Origin: Tenacibaculum sp. | GTDB taxonomy: Bacteria; Bacteroidota; Bacteroidia; Flavobacteriales; Flavobacteriaceae | Direction: 5' to 3' | Assembly (NCBI GenBank): GCA_018456245.1 | Contig: JAGYHQ010000015.1 | Coordinates: 1-34,241, forward strand | Length of the DNA: 34,241 nt | Shown: positions 1-7,679 of the stretch, piece by piece | Layout: every line of letters starts with the position of its first letter | How positions within the stretch are numbered: position 1 is the stretch's first letter | The notes under the pieces: generated by a model | What the model was told of the DNA's origin: nothing | Database searches by the model: none | Seen by the model: only the letters and a program-made list of their open reading frames with translations | Translations under genes and position numbers: made by a program

Positions 1-2
1 CT

Positions 3-98
3 AATAGACGTTCATACTTCATTATAGTAAGTGGAGGTAATGGAGTTGATGTAGACAATGTTGCCCCAAGTGTTATAGATAGAAAACCAGGAAAGTAG
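3..98 (+). CDS. C-terminal end of an unidentified protein (truncated by window edge)
   Basis: Frame 3 is open from the window edge to a TAG at 96-98 and encodes 31 residues, with a Gly-Gly-Asn-Gly turn and ending in DRKPGK. The other two + frames are closed within the first 30 bases. Two strong terminators follow directly, which is what the end of a transcription unit should look like. I do not recognise the family, and the fragment is too short to assign a fold or location. Confidence 0.55.
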   Translation, partial: NRRSYFIIVSGGNGVDVDNVAPSVIDRKPGK

Positions 99-121
99 TT
101 TTTATATCTTATATATATAAG

Positions 122-161
122 AAATCCTCCAATTTTATAAAATTGGAGGATTTTGTTTTTT
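122..161 (+). terminator. Rho-independent terminator after the first partial gene
   Basis: A perfect 16-bp inverted repeat (arms 122-137 and 138-153, core TCCTCCAA/TTGGAGGA) is followed by a T-rich tract (ttttgttttttt) to about 161. It sits about 24 bases after the stop at 98. Confidence 0.85.
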
Positions 162-180
162 TAAGAGGTTTTTAAAAAAG

Positions 181-217
181 AAAAAGTCCTAAGTCTTTAA
201 AAACTTAGGACTTTTTT
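181..217 (+). terminator. Second, probably bidirectional terminator
   Basis: A perfect 14-bp stem (181-194 with 203-216, core GTCCTAAGT/ACTTAGGAC) has an 8-base loop, a T run on the right and an A run on the left. It can therefore end transcription from the + strand gene and also from the cca operon arriving on the - strand. Bases 218-328 between it and cca contain no convincing gene. Confidence 0.8.
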
Positions 218-328
218 GTTGTAAACAACAAATATATTTTTCCACTGTCCTCCTTGAGGTTTATGACAGGCTATTGTGCATGAAAATTTTACTTGTGAAG
301 AGTTATATTAATTAATTCGTAAATCGTA

Positions 329-1750
329 TTATGCTGTTTTTAACCCTAATTCAGAGGCTTTTTTAAGCATAAATTCATATGAAGCTTCATATTCATTAGG
401 TATTTTACCATTTAATATTGCTTCTTTAATAGCTTCTTTAAGTATTCCTATTTCTCTACAAGGTTTTAGGTTAAAAGTTTTCATAATTTCTTCGCCACTA
501 ACAGGTGGTTGAAAATTACGAATTCTATCACGTTCTTCAACTTCTTTTATTTTAATGCGTACTAATTCAAAGTTTTTATGATAGCGTTTAAATTTTTTCG
601 GATTTTTTGTAGTTATATCAGCCTCACAAAGCGTCATTAAACTATCAATATCATCACCTGCATCAAATATTAAACGGCGTACGGCAGAATCAGTAACTTC
701 TGATGCTAAAATTATAGGGCGTGAGCTTAATAATACCATTTTTTGAACAAATTTCATTTTGTTATTCAATGGCATTTTTAATCGTTTAAATAATTTATAC
801 ACCATTTTTGAGCCTACAAATTCGTGTGAGTGAAACGTCCAACCTATATTTTTATTAAATCTTTTTGTAGGGGCTTTTCCAATATCGTGTAATAGGGCAC
901 TCCAACGTAACCAAAGGTCATCAGTATTAACTGAAATATTATCTACAACCTCTAAGGTATGATAAAAATTATCTTTATGTTTTTGTCCTTCAATTTCTTC
1001 AACACCTTTTAAATCGGTTAATTCAGGAATAAGTTTTTTCAGTAAACCTGTTTTTTCTAAAAGTAAAAAGCCTATTGATGGTTTTTTAGATTCTAAAATT
1101 TTATTCAGCTCAACAACTATTCTTTCCTTTGTAATAATATCAATTCTGTTTACATTTTTTGTAATTGCAGTAAGTGATTTATCTTCAATTTTAAACCCTA
1201 ATTGAGAGGCAAACCTAATTGCACGCATCATTCTTAAAGGGTCATCAGAATAGGTAATATCAGGGTTTAAAGGTGTTTTTATAATCTTGTTTTCTAAATC
1301 TTTAATTCCGTTAAAGGGGTCTAGTAATTTACCAAATGAGTTTTTATTTAAACTTAAAGCAAGGGCATTTATGGTAAAATCACGTCTGTTTTGGTCATCT
1401 TGTAAAGTACCTTCCTCAACTTGCGGATTTCTACTTTCTTCCGAGTATGATTCCTTTCTCGCACCAACAAATTCTATTTCTAAATCATCATAACGTAACA
1501 TTGCTGTTCCGTATGTCTTAAAAACTTGTACTTTTGGTTTAGTAGGCAGTAATTCAGCTACTTTTTGTGCTAATTCTATTCCGCTACCAACGGTTACCAC
1601 ATCAATATCTTTTTTATTTGTTCTTTGTAGTATATAATCACGTACAAAGCCACCAATTACATAACTTTCTAATTGTAATTCTTCGGTTGCTTTGGTTATA
1701 TATTCAAATATTTTAGCAGAAAGAGCCTCTTTATAAAATTTTTCTTGCAT
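329..1750 (-). CDS. cca: CCA tRNA nucleotidyltransferase with HD domain
   Basis: This class II nucleotidyltransferase adds or repairs the 3' CCA end of tRNA in the cytoplasm. The N-terminal head shows the GGFVRD motif near residue 33, the catalytic DIDVV carboxylates near residue 48, and the RRDFTINAL motif near residue 121. A C-terminal HD phosphohydrolase domain follows (LLHDIGK near residue 285). The length, 473 residues, is usual for the HD-containing bacterial form. I chose the ATG at 1750, four bases after the tsaC stop; an in-frame TTG at 1774 would overlap tsaC by 20 bases and is less likely. It is the second gene of a tsaC-cca operon. A poly(A) polymerase activity cannot be excluded from sequence alone, but the CCA-adding role is the usual one in this phylum. 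Confidence 0.93.
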   Translation of the reverse strand: MQEKFYKEALSAKIFEYITKATEELQLESYVIGGFVRDYILQRTNKKDIDVVTVGSGIELAQKVAELLPTKPKVQVFKTYGTAMLRYDDLEIEFVGARKESYSEESRNPQVEEGTLQDDQNRRDFTINALALSLNKNSFGKLLDPFNGIKDLENKIIKTPLNPDITYSDDPLRMMRAIRFASQLGFKIEDKSLTAITKNVNRIDIITKERIVVELNKILESKKPSIGFLLLEKTGLLKKLIPELTDLKGVEEIEGQKHKDNFYHTLEVVDNISVNTDDLWLRWSALLHDIGKAPTKRFNKNIGWTFHSHEFVGSKMVYKLFKRLKMPLNNKMKFVQKMVLLSSRPIILASEVTDSAVRRLIFDAGDDIDSLMTLCEADITTKNPKKFKRYHKNFELVRIKIKEVEERDRIRNFQPPVSGEEIMKTFNLKPCREIGILKEAIKEAILNGKIPNEYEASYEFMLKKASELGLKTA

Positions 1751-1754
1751 AAGT

Positions 1755-2306
1755 TTATTCTCGTAGTACAACAATGTTATTTCCTTCTATTTTTAATATT
1801 GTAGATGATTTTGTTGCTACTTCATTTTGTCGCGAATTTACTATATAATCTACGCTATTCAAAATATCAGCTTCTATTTCTGAAAATGATTTTGGTGTTT
1901 GCCTTCCACTTATATTGGCAGAAGTAGAAACTAACGGTTTCCCTAATCTTTTTATTAGTTTTCGGCAAAAATCATCTTTTACAATTCGTATTGCTACTGA
2001 ATTATCATCTTTATTAATAATATTTTCGGCTATATTTTTTGGGTTTTTGTATATTATAGTAGTAGGTTTTGTTGATTTTTTAATAATTTCAATAGCTTTT
2101 TTAGGTACAGAAACGTACTTTTTAAGCATATTTAAAGAACTCACTAAAATAATAAGCGATTTATTTTCTTCTCTTTTTTTTATTGAATAAATTTTTTGAA
2201 TAGCATTATATGAAGTAGCATCACAACCAATACCCCACACAGTATCAGTAGGGTAGAGAATTATTTTATTGTTATTTAATACGTTTGTTATTTCTTTAAA
2301 ATCCAC
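1755..2306 (-). CDS. tsaC: Threonylcarbamoyl-AMP synthase (Sua5/YciO/YrdC family)
   Basis: The enzyme makes L-threonylcarbamoyladenylate from threonine, bicarbonate and ATP, the first step of t6A37 synthesis in ANN-decoding tRNAs. The [13 protein letters not shown] motif near the N terminus, a [11 protein letters not shown] segment and the [12 protein letters not shown] loop are the hallmarks of the YrdC domain. At about 183 residues it is the short, single-domain TsaC type without the Sua5 C-terminal domain. The frame stays open to a TTG at 2324, but that codon lies inside a TATATTTG promoter element (2322-2329), so I prefer the in-frame GTG at 2306. Downstream cca follows after four bases. 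The product is the substrate of MtaB, also encoded in this window. Confidence 0.9.
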   Translation of the reverse strand: MDFKEITNVLNNNKIILYPTDTVWGIGCDATSYNAIQKIYSIKKREENKSLIILVSSLNMLKKYVSVPKKAIEIIKKSTKPTTIIYKNPKNIAENIINKDDNSVAIRIVKDDFCRKLIKRLGKPLVSTSANISGRQTPKSFSEIEADILNSVDYIVNSRQNEVATKSSTILKIEGNNIVVLRE

Positions 2307-2321
2307 TAATTCAATTTTATG

Positions 2322-2329
2322 CAAATATA
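2322..2329 (-). promoter_or_regulatory. Bacteroidota-type -7 element for tsaC-cca
   Basis: On the - strand these bases read TATATTTG, an exact TAnnTTTG match. No clear -33 TTG lies 19 bases upstream. It overlaps the TTG codon that would be the longest tsaC start, which argues for the downstream GTG. Confidence 0.5.
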
Positions 2330-2379
2330 ACTCGGTTTATTTAATATTAAGTAAAAAGTGTATTTTTACAAAAAAAATA

Positions 2380-2790
2380 ATGGCAAGAATATTATCTATT
2401 GATTTTGGCAAAAAAAGAACAGGAATTGCAGTTACTGATGAATTACAAATAATAGCATCAGGTTTAACTACGGTTGAAACTAATGATTTAATTCCGTTTT
2501 TAAAGGAATACGTTTCAAAAGAAAAAGTTGAGCTGTTTTTGGTTGGTAAGCCAAAGCAAATGAATAATACTGATAGTGAAAGTGAAGTTTTAATAAAACC
2601 CTTTTTAGAGAAATTAAAAAAGGAAATCTCTAATATTCCTATTGAAAGGGTAGATGAAAGGTTTACCTCAAAAATGGCATTTCAAACAATGATTGACGGC
2701 GGATTAAAGAAAAAACAACGCCAAAACAAAGCATTAGTTGATGAAATTAGTGCAACAATTATACTACAATCTTATTTGTATAATAAATAA
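2380..2790 (+). CDS. ruvX: Holliday junction resolvase-like protein RuvX/YqgF
   Basis: RNase H-fold protein of the YqgF family, linked to pre-16S rRNA 5' end maturation and proposed as an alternative Holliday junction resolvase. It starts with the expected DFGKKRTGIAVTD motif, has a VDERFTS motif about two thirds along, and a late VDEISATIIL with the last acidic residue. The ATG at 2380 gives 136 residues, the family norm; the same frame is open to 2269, but the extra 37 residues have no family character and overlap the divergent tsaC gene. A small conserved gene follows after 14 bases, probably in the same transcript. Confidence 0.92.
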   Translation: MARILSIDFGKKRTGIAVTDELQIIASGLTTVETNDLIPFLKEYVSKEKVELFLVGKPKQMNNTDSESEVLIKPFLEKLKKEISNIPIERVDERFTSKMAFQTMIDGGLKKKQRQNKALVDEISATIILQSYLYNK

Positions 2791-2804
2791 AAAATTAAAA
2801 GTTA

Positions 2805-3185
2805 ATGAAAAAAGATATTAAAATACCTGAAGTAAAAGATATTGAAATAGCAATTGTAAAGGAAGAAAACGAGGAATGGAGTGTTTATATTTTAAACAAA
2901 AAAGAGGTTGATATTGAAATGGTTGTAATTGTTTCACAAGGATTTTCAGAAACAAAAACAACATCACTTTTTAGAAGAAAGATTGACAGATTACCAGCAA
3001 AATCATTTGCAAGATTTGAGTTAATACAACCAGAATTATTTGCATTAGATAATCGTTTTCAGGTTACTTTTTTTGAGAATAATACCCTGTATGATAAAAC
3101 ATATACCTTTAAAAAAGATACCGTAAAAGACGGCTCTTTAAGAATGATTAAAATGTTAGGTAAAAGGGGAGTAGTAGTAAAATAA
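2805..3185 (+). CDS. Conserved hypothetical protein downstream of ruvX
   Basis: A 126-residue soluble protein without signal peptide or membrane segment, rich in beta-type sequence with alternating hydrophobics (DIEIAIVKEE, MVVIVSQGF) and a basic tail ending GKRGVVVK. I recognise it only as a small protein of unknown function found next to ruvX in flavobacteria; no catalytic motif is visible. It follows ruvX by 14 bases and is closed by a strong bidirectional terminator, so it is probably cotranscribed with ruvX. Confidence 0.8.
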   Translation: MKKDIKIPEVKDIEIAIVKEENEEWSVYILNKKEVDIEMVVIVSQGFSETKTTSLFRRKIDRLPAKSFARFELIQPELFALDNRFQVTFFENNTLYDKTYTFKKDTVKDGSLRMIKMLGKRGVVVK

Positions 3186-3206
3186 AGAGTTTAGTACCAC
3201 AAAAAA

Positions 3207-3240
3207 ACAACCCCAAAGTTAATTTTAACTTTGGGGTTGT
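3207..3240. terminator. Bidirectional terminator between convergent genes
   Basis: A perfect 16-bp inverted repeat (3207-3222 and 3225-3240, core ACAACCCC/GGGGTTGT) lies between the ends of the ruvX operon (+) and the lipoprotein gene (-). An A run at 3201-3207 supplies the U tract for the - strand transcript. For the + strand the U tract is weak. Confidence 0.8.
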
Positions 3241-3260
3241 GTTATAAATAAGTTTAGTAT

Positions 3261-3695
3261 TTATTGTCTTGTGTAAACTTCACCGTCATAATCCTCATCA
3301 GAATTAATAGAGTTAATAGTCATTGTTTTATTATTATTACTAAAAGTAATTTTAGCCTTTTTTTCACTTTCTTTTTTACCCTCTTTGTCAAATAAAATAA
3401 TTTTGTAAATATCTTTTCCTGTGTTTTCCCAACTACCATGAACTTCTTCCTTTACACATTTTTTATCATCATTTACTTCCCAACTTTCAGTTAAAAACTT
3501 ACCATTCGAATTAAAGGTAACAGATGATTTTTTATCACATTCATAATCCTCTGGGGTTTCATAATCTTCAACTGTTTGGTTTATTTTCCAAGTACCAACA
3601 ATTAAATCATTTGTATCATCATCGTCTTTACTACAAGAAACAAATGAAGCTGTAGCCATTACTGTAAAGGCTAAGAATAAGATTAATTTTTTCAT
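3261..3695 (-). CDS. Lipocalin-like lipoprotein
   Basis: A 144-residue exported lipoprotein. The first 21 residues form a signal peptide II with a lipobox ending FVSC. The cysteine is followed by SKDDDD, which resembles the acidic lipoprotein export signal that sends Bacteroidota lipoproteins to the cell surface. The mature part begins IVGTWKIN and has beta-strand pattern typical of the small lipocalin-like domain (DUF/Lipocalin_4 type). Ligand and function are unknown. It is a single gene convergent with the ruvX operon and preceded by 146 bases of AT-rich spacer with a near-consensus TATATTTA on the - strand. Surface location is inference from the motif. Confidence 0.82.
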   Translation of the reverse strand: MKKLILFLAFTVMATASFVSCSKDDDDTNDLIVGTWKINQTVEDYETPEDYECDKKSSVTFNSNGKFLTESWEVNDDKKCVKEEVHGSWENTGKDIYKIILFDKEGKKESEKKAKITFSNNNKTMTINSINSDEDYDGEVYTRQ

Positions 3696-3841
3696 AATTT
3701 TTAGTTTTTTTAAATTCTTGTAAATATACTAAATAAATACATTTATTTCTTCTATTTTTAACATAACTTTAACATTTATTGTGTGGTTAGTTTTACGTTG
3801 TAGCTAAAAGAAAAAGTTTATAATATTTTTACAGATTATAA

Positions 3842-4525
3842 TTAATCAATATCATTAAGTAAATCAGGTCTTATTTCTTTGGTGCGTTTGTATGCTTGTT
3901 CGCTACGCCATTCCTCAATTTTAGGGAAATTACCTGAAAGTAAAACCTCAGGAACTTTCATTCCGTCGTATTCTGATGGGCGGGTATAAACAGGTGGAGA
4001 TAATAAATTATCTTGAAAAGAGTCGGTTAGGGCAGAAGTTTCATCTCCTAAAACCCCTGGTATTAAACGAATAACAGCATCGCATAAAACGGCAGATGCT
4101 AATTCGCCACCTGTTAAAACATAATCTCCAATAGATATTTCTTTTGTAATATATTTATCTCTAACACGTTGGTCAACACCTTTGTAATGCCCTGTTAAAA
4201 TAATTATATTCTTTTTTAAAGAAAGCGAATTTGCTGTTTTTTGGTTTAAAGTTTTAGCATCAGGTGTCATATAAATAATTTCATCATATTCCCTTTCTGA
4301 TTGCAGTTTTTCAATACATTTAGCAATAGGCTCAATCATTAAAACCATACCAGCACCTCCACCAAATTGGTAGTCATCAACTTGCCTATAATTACCAAAA
4401 CCATATTCACGTAGGTTGTGAAGTTCTACTTGTGCAATACCTTTATCTATTGCCCGTTTCATCATTGAATTTTCAAACGGACTTTTTAATAGTTCAGGCT
4501 CTACAGTAATAATATCTATTCGCAT
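3842..4525 (-). CDS. trmD: tRNA (guanine-N1)-methyltransferase TrmD
   Basis: SPOUT-class enzyme that methylates G37 at N1 in tRNAs reading CNN/CGG-type codons using S-adenosylmethionine, preventing +1 frameshifting. The knot region is clear: [12 protein letters not shown] and [12 protein letters not shown] bind AdoMet, and the C-terminal [15 protein letters not shown] linker contacts tRNA. At 227 residues it is full length. It starts 8 bases after the surA stop, so it is the last gene of a four-gene operon with envelope-folding genes. Confidence 0.96.
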   Translation of the reverse strand: MRIDIITVEPELLKSPFENSMMKRAIDKGIAQVELHNLREYGFGNYRQVDDYQFGGGAGMVLMIEPIAKCIEKLQSEREYDEIIYMTPDAKTLNQKTANSLSLKKNIIILTGHYKGVDQRVRDKYITKEISIGDYVLTGGELASAVLCDAVIRLIPGVLGDETSALTDSFQDNLLSPPVYTRPSEYDGMKVPEVLLSGNFPKIEEWRSEQAYKRTKEIRPDLLNDID

Positions 4526-4533
4526 AGTGTAAA

Positions 4534-5907
4534 TTATTTACTTTCTTTTTTCCAGTTTTCCTTAAAATTACACTCTTTATGCTCGTTATTTATTCTAATG
4601 TATGTTTCTTGTATTTTTTCTTTTAACCATTCAGTAACTTTTTCTTCCTTTTTCTTTGCTAATGCTAATTGTTGAATTTTCACATAATCATTTACTAAAT
4701 CGGCTTTGTGTGTATCGGTACGGTTTTTCATTAAAATAACCTTGTACATTTTTTTTCCACCACGAGTTTCATCATAAAATACTTCTGATAATTCTCCTTT
4801 TTTAAGTTCATTTACACGCCCGTATAAAGCAGGGTCCATACGTGTTAAATCAAAATTAGATTCGCCAGTGTAAGGGTTTACAATTAAACCACCACTATTT
4901 TTAGTTTCTTCGTCTTCAGAGTATTTTTTAACAGCATCTTCAAAAGAAATTTTACCTTCTTTAATGTCTAATTTTAATTTTTTAAGTTGTTCTTCAGTTT
5001 CTTTTAATTTTTCATCTGAAATTTCAGGTTGTAGTAAAATATGTGAAACTTCACGTCCTTCGCCTCTAATTTTGTGTAATAATATAATATGATACCCAAA
5101 AGCAGTTTTAAAAGGCTCTGAAATTTGCCCTTCATCTAATGAAAAAGCAACATCTTTAAATTCTTTAATAAATGGGCTATCTTTTTTTAATAATCCCATA
5201 TTACCACCATTTTGTGCAACTGATGGGTCATCAGAATTAATAATTGCTTTTAGTTTAAATCCTGCACCATTTTCAACCTCCTTTTTAATTTCAGAAAGTT
5301 TTGCTATTACTCTATCAATTTCTTTTTGTGTTGGCTCGGCATTTAAAACTATTTGTGCCAATTCAATTTCAGCAGGAAATTCAGGTAATTCATTTTTAGC
5401 TTTTAGTCCGTTAAAATATACACGAACTTCCTCAGGGGTAATAGTTACTTTTTGGGTAATTTTAACCTGTTCTTTTTCAATAAGTGCATTTTCTTTTTGT
5501 ACACGTGCTAGTTCCTTTTTTAGGTCTTGTAAATCATTAAAACCGTATGCAGAAACAACTTTATCTACGCTACCATATTGTTGTGTAAAGTATTTAATAC
5601 TTCTATCTACTTTGTTATCAATTTCACTTTGGGTAACATTTACACTGTCAATTACAGCGTGATGTGCCAATAGTTTTTGTTTCATTAATTCCTCTAACAT
5701 TTCGCAGTTAGAAATTTTCATTTTTCCTTCGCTTCGTAATTCAATTTCTTGCTTAAATTTGTCAATATCAGAGTCTAAAACTATGTTTTTACCAACTACA
5801 ACGGCAACACCGTCTATTTTTGTTTGTGCATTTATTGTGAAAAATGAACTTAAAAATAAGGTTGTTAAAATACTAATATTCTTTAAATGTTTTGTTTTTA
5901 ATTGCAT
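4534..5907 (-). CDS. SurA-type periplasmic peptidyl-prolyl isomerase / chaperone
   Basis: A 457-residue exported parvulin. Residues 1-27 form a signal peptide ending in the INAQ site common in this phylum. A SurA N-terminal chaperone-like region follows, beginning [18 protein letters not shown], then two parvulin (PpiC) domains around residues 180-285 and 290-395, the first with NGGNMGLL and FGYHIILL, the second with VSHILLQ. SurA proteins chaperone outer-membrane proteins through the periplasm. It overlaps the preceding SurA-like lipoprotein gene by 35 bases in another frame, implying translational coupling. It resembles SurA in architecture; PrsA-like naming is possible. Confidence 0.9.
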   Translation of the reverse strand: MQLKTKHLKNISILTTLFLSSFFTINAQTKIDGVAVVVGKNIVLDSDIDKFKQEIELRSEGKMKISNCEMLEELMKQKLLAHHAVIDSVNVTQSEIDNKVDRSIKYFTQQYGSVDKVVSAYGFNDLQDLKKELARVQKENALIEKEQVKITQKVTITPEEVRVYFNGLKAKNELPEFPAEIELAQIVLNAEPTQKEIDRVIAKLSEIKKEVENGAGFKLKAIINSDDPSVAQNGGNMGLLKKDSPFIKEFKDVAFSLDEGQISEPFKTAFGYHIILLHKIRGEGREVSHILLQPEISDEKLKETEEQLKKLKLDIKEGKISFEDAVKKYSEDEETKNSGGLIVNPYTGESNFDLTRMDPALYGRVNELKKGELSEVFYDETRGGKKMYKVILMKNRTDTHKADLVNDYVKIQQLALAKKKEEKVTEWLKEKIQETYIRINNEHKECNFKENWKKESK

Positions 5908-6736
5908 CGTTTATTAACGTTTTTTCTATATTTCTAATTAATTCTAACTTACGTTTGTGTAAAATAAGTTGCTTTATATTATTCCTTATATAGCTTAAAG
6001 GAGCTATATCATTTTGTTTTAAAACACCTTGTACAGCCACCAAATATACTCCTAAACTATCTTCTTTTTGTATGAATTTTGATAATTTTAACAATTTTTG
6101 TTTAGGTTCGGCTTTAAAAGGGGGTAATTTTTGTAAAACTTCATTTAAAGTTAACCAAGTAGAATCTCTTAAATGGTAATCTTTATAATTAATAGTAAGG
6201 TCTTCTAAATACTCTAAATCTTCTTCTTTTGATGATTTAAACTTTTTTATAACCTCCTTTTTATCTAAAAAATTATTACCAAAATAAATGTATTTTAATT
6301 GCAATAAATTTTCTTTTAGCTTAAAATTGTCTTTGTTGGCATGATAAAAAGAATCAATTTCAGTATTAGAGATTACCGTATCTAATTGTTGTTTTATTAA
6401 ACGCTCTTTATACCCATTTATAAATAAACTTTCACGATAATTTTTTACCAAATTTTTAATTTCATTGCTGTTAACTTCTGTAATGTTTTCTTCAGCCTTT
6501 TTTAAAAATAATTGTTGTTTTGCCCAAGAATTTATGTAGGCTTTAATAAAAACTAAGCTATCTTGTACTGAAATGTTTTTAGGTGTAATATTTTTGATAT
6601 CTGAAAGATACAGTTTTGTATCATATATTGATGCTACAAAGGGTTCTTCTACCTCTTTTTTTTTAGGTTTAAACTCAAAATAATCACAAGAGGTTAAAAA
6701 TGTTAATAATGTTATGTATATTATCGTCTTTTTCAC
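5873..6736 (-). CDS. SurA-like lipoprotein (PPIase-related, without a clear parvulin domain)
   Basis: A 287-residue lipoprotein starting at GTG 6736, with a short signal peptide and a lipobox ending FLTSC. Residues 30-130 resemble the SurA/PpiC N-terminal helical region (YDTKLYLSDI, YINSWAKQQLFLKKAEE), but the part where a parvulin domain would be lacks the usual GG..G and FGYH motifs. It is probably a chaperone partner or a degenerate isomerase acting with the SurA protein encoded directly after it. It follows the DUF493 gene by 18 bases and overlaps surA by 35 bases. Confidence 0.8.
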   Translation of the reverse strand: MKKTIIYITLLTFLTSCDYFEFKPKKKEVEEPFVASIYDTKLYLSDIKNITPKNISVQDSLVFIKAYINSWAKQQLFLKKAEENITEVNSNEIKNLVKNYRESLFINGYKERLIKQQLDTVISNTEIDSFYHANKDNFKLKENLLQLKYIYFGNNFLDKKEVIKKFKSSKEEDLEYLEDLTINYKDYHLRDSTWLTLNEVLQKLPPFKAEPKQKLLKLSKFIQKEDSLGVYLVAVQGVLKQNDIAPLSYIRNNIKQLILHKRKLELIRNIEKTLINDAIKNKTFKEY

Positions 6737-6754
6737 AGCTTACCGAGTTAAAAA

Positions 6755-7036
6755 TTATAAAGAAATAATTCCTTTTATTTTTTCTACTTTTTTGTAATAA
6801 CTAATAACTTCATCAGAAGATTTTACCTTTAATTTAATAGAAACACTAATATATTTACCGTTTTTTGATTCTTTTGTGTTAATAACAGCATTACTCTTTT
6901 CAAAAATATTTTTTACTTCTTCCTGTTGATTTTCATCAGTAGGAACTATAAATTTATACAAATAATCAGACGGAAAACTTGTAGTATCATCTAATTTAAT
7001 TTTTAATTCTTTATAAAAAGTTTCTCTATTTTTCAT
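6755..7036 (-). CDS. DUF493 family protein (YbeD-like)
   Basis: A 93-residue cytoplasmic protein with the alpha/beta pattern of the DUF493 (YbeD) family: the FPSDYLYKFIVP start of the domain, then a basic-hydrophobic strand region (GKYISVSIKLKV) and a short C-terminal helix. The family has an ACT-like fold and no established biochemical function. It is the first gene of the operon leading into the SurA-like lipoprotein, surA and trmD, and a sigma-54-type promoter lies 26-40 bases upstream of its ATG. Confidence 0.85.
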   Translation of the reverse strand: MKNRETFYKELKIKLDDTTSFPSDYLYKFIVPTDENQQEEVKNIFEKSNAVINTKESKNGKYISVSIKLKVKSSDEVISYYKKVEKIKGIISL

Positions 7037-7061
7037 ATATTTCTGTTATTATAAACGGTAA

Positions 7062-7076
7062 GCAAAAAGCATTCCT
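7062..7076 (-). promoter_or_regulatory. Sigma-54-type promoter of the DUF493-surA-trmD operon
   Basis: The - strand reads AGGAATGCTTTTTGC. GG (-24) and GC (-12) have exactly the spacing of the RpoN consensus TGGCAC-N5-TTGC, and the -12 half is a full TTTGC. A start site about 12 bases beyond would give a short leader before the ATG at 7036. The first T and CAC of the -24 box deviate. Confidence 0.6.
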
Positions 7077-7133
7077 TAAAAAAATGGTTTACAAAATTAC
7101 ATTATATTATTCTAATATGTAAAAGGAAACTTA

Positions 7134-7141
7134 TATTTTTG
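7134..7141 (+). promoter_or_regulatory. -7 element directly in front of the NTPase gene
   Basis: TATTTTTG matches TAnnTTTG exactly, but it ends only 4 bases before the ATG at 7146. Used as a promoter, it would give a leaderless or nearly leaderless transcript. No -33 TTG is present at 19 bases spacing. Confidence 0.4.
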
Positions 7142-7145
7142 CCAT

Positions 7146-7676
7146 ATGCAACAAAAAATAGTTTTTATAGGAGGACCAAGTTCGGGCAAAACAACAGTAT
7201 TAGCTGAGTTAAAAAAACTTGGTTATAAATGTATGCCTGAAATTTCAAGAGAAGTTACTTTAGAAGCTAAAAAACAAGGGATTGACCAGCTGTTTTTAGT
7301 AGAGCCTCTTTTATTTAGTGAAAAATTACTTGAGGGAAGAGAAAAACAATTTATAGAAGCAGATTGCTGTAATGAAAAAATTGTTTTTTTTGATAGAGGA
7401 ATACCAAGTGTTCACGCTTATATGCGTTATTTTAAGACCTCTTTTCCTGATGTTTTTATTGAAAAAAGTAAAAAATATAAATATACTAAAGTATTTAGGT
7501 TTTTACCTTGGAAAGAAATTTATACGTCAGACAATGAACGTTATGAAACCTACGAACAATCAGTAGAAATTAGCAAATTTTTACACGAGGCATACTTGGA
7601 ATTAGGTTATGAAATAATTGATGTTCCTTTTGGGTGTGTAGAAGACCGTTGTAAATTTATTTTAAATTTGTTGTAA
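7146..7676 (+). CDS. AAA_28-type ATP-binding protein (NadR/Ttd14-like NTPase)
   Basis: A 176-residue P-loop protein. GGPSSGKTT at residues 9-17 is the Walker A loop, followed by KKLGYKCMPEISRE, a pattern of the AAA_28 domain in which the P loop is followed by an arginine-glutamate helix, and later by VFFDRGIPS, the Walker B-like strand. These proteins resemble small-molecule kinases such as the NadR ribosylnicotinamide kinase domain; the substrate here is unknown. It is divergent from the DUF493 operon and separated from recQ by three bases, so it heads a three-gene operon with recQ and fmt. Confidence 0.82.
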   Translation: MQQKIVFIGGPSSGKTTVLAELKKLGYKCMPEISREVTLEAKKQGIDQLFLVEPLLFSEKLLEGREKQFIEADCCNEKIVFFDRGIPSVHAYMRYFKTSFPDVFIEKSKKYKYTKVFRFLPWKEIYTSDNERYETYEQSVEISKFLHEAYLELGYEIIDVPFGCVEDRCKFILNLL

Positions 7677-7679
7677 ATA

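Noticed and set aside
190..305. Open - strand stretch of about 35 codons beyond the cca stop with a plausible-looking composition
   Set aside because: It has a stop directly upstream, no ATG, GTG or TTG start, and ends inside a terminator stem. Probably chance.
5873..5907. Frameshift splitting one long chaperone gene
   Set aside because: Both proteins have their own signal peptide and complete domain pattern, so the overlap is between two genes.
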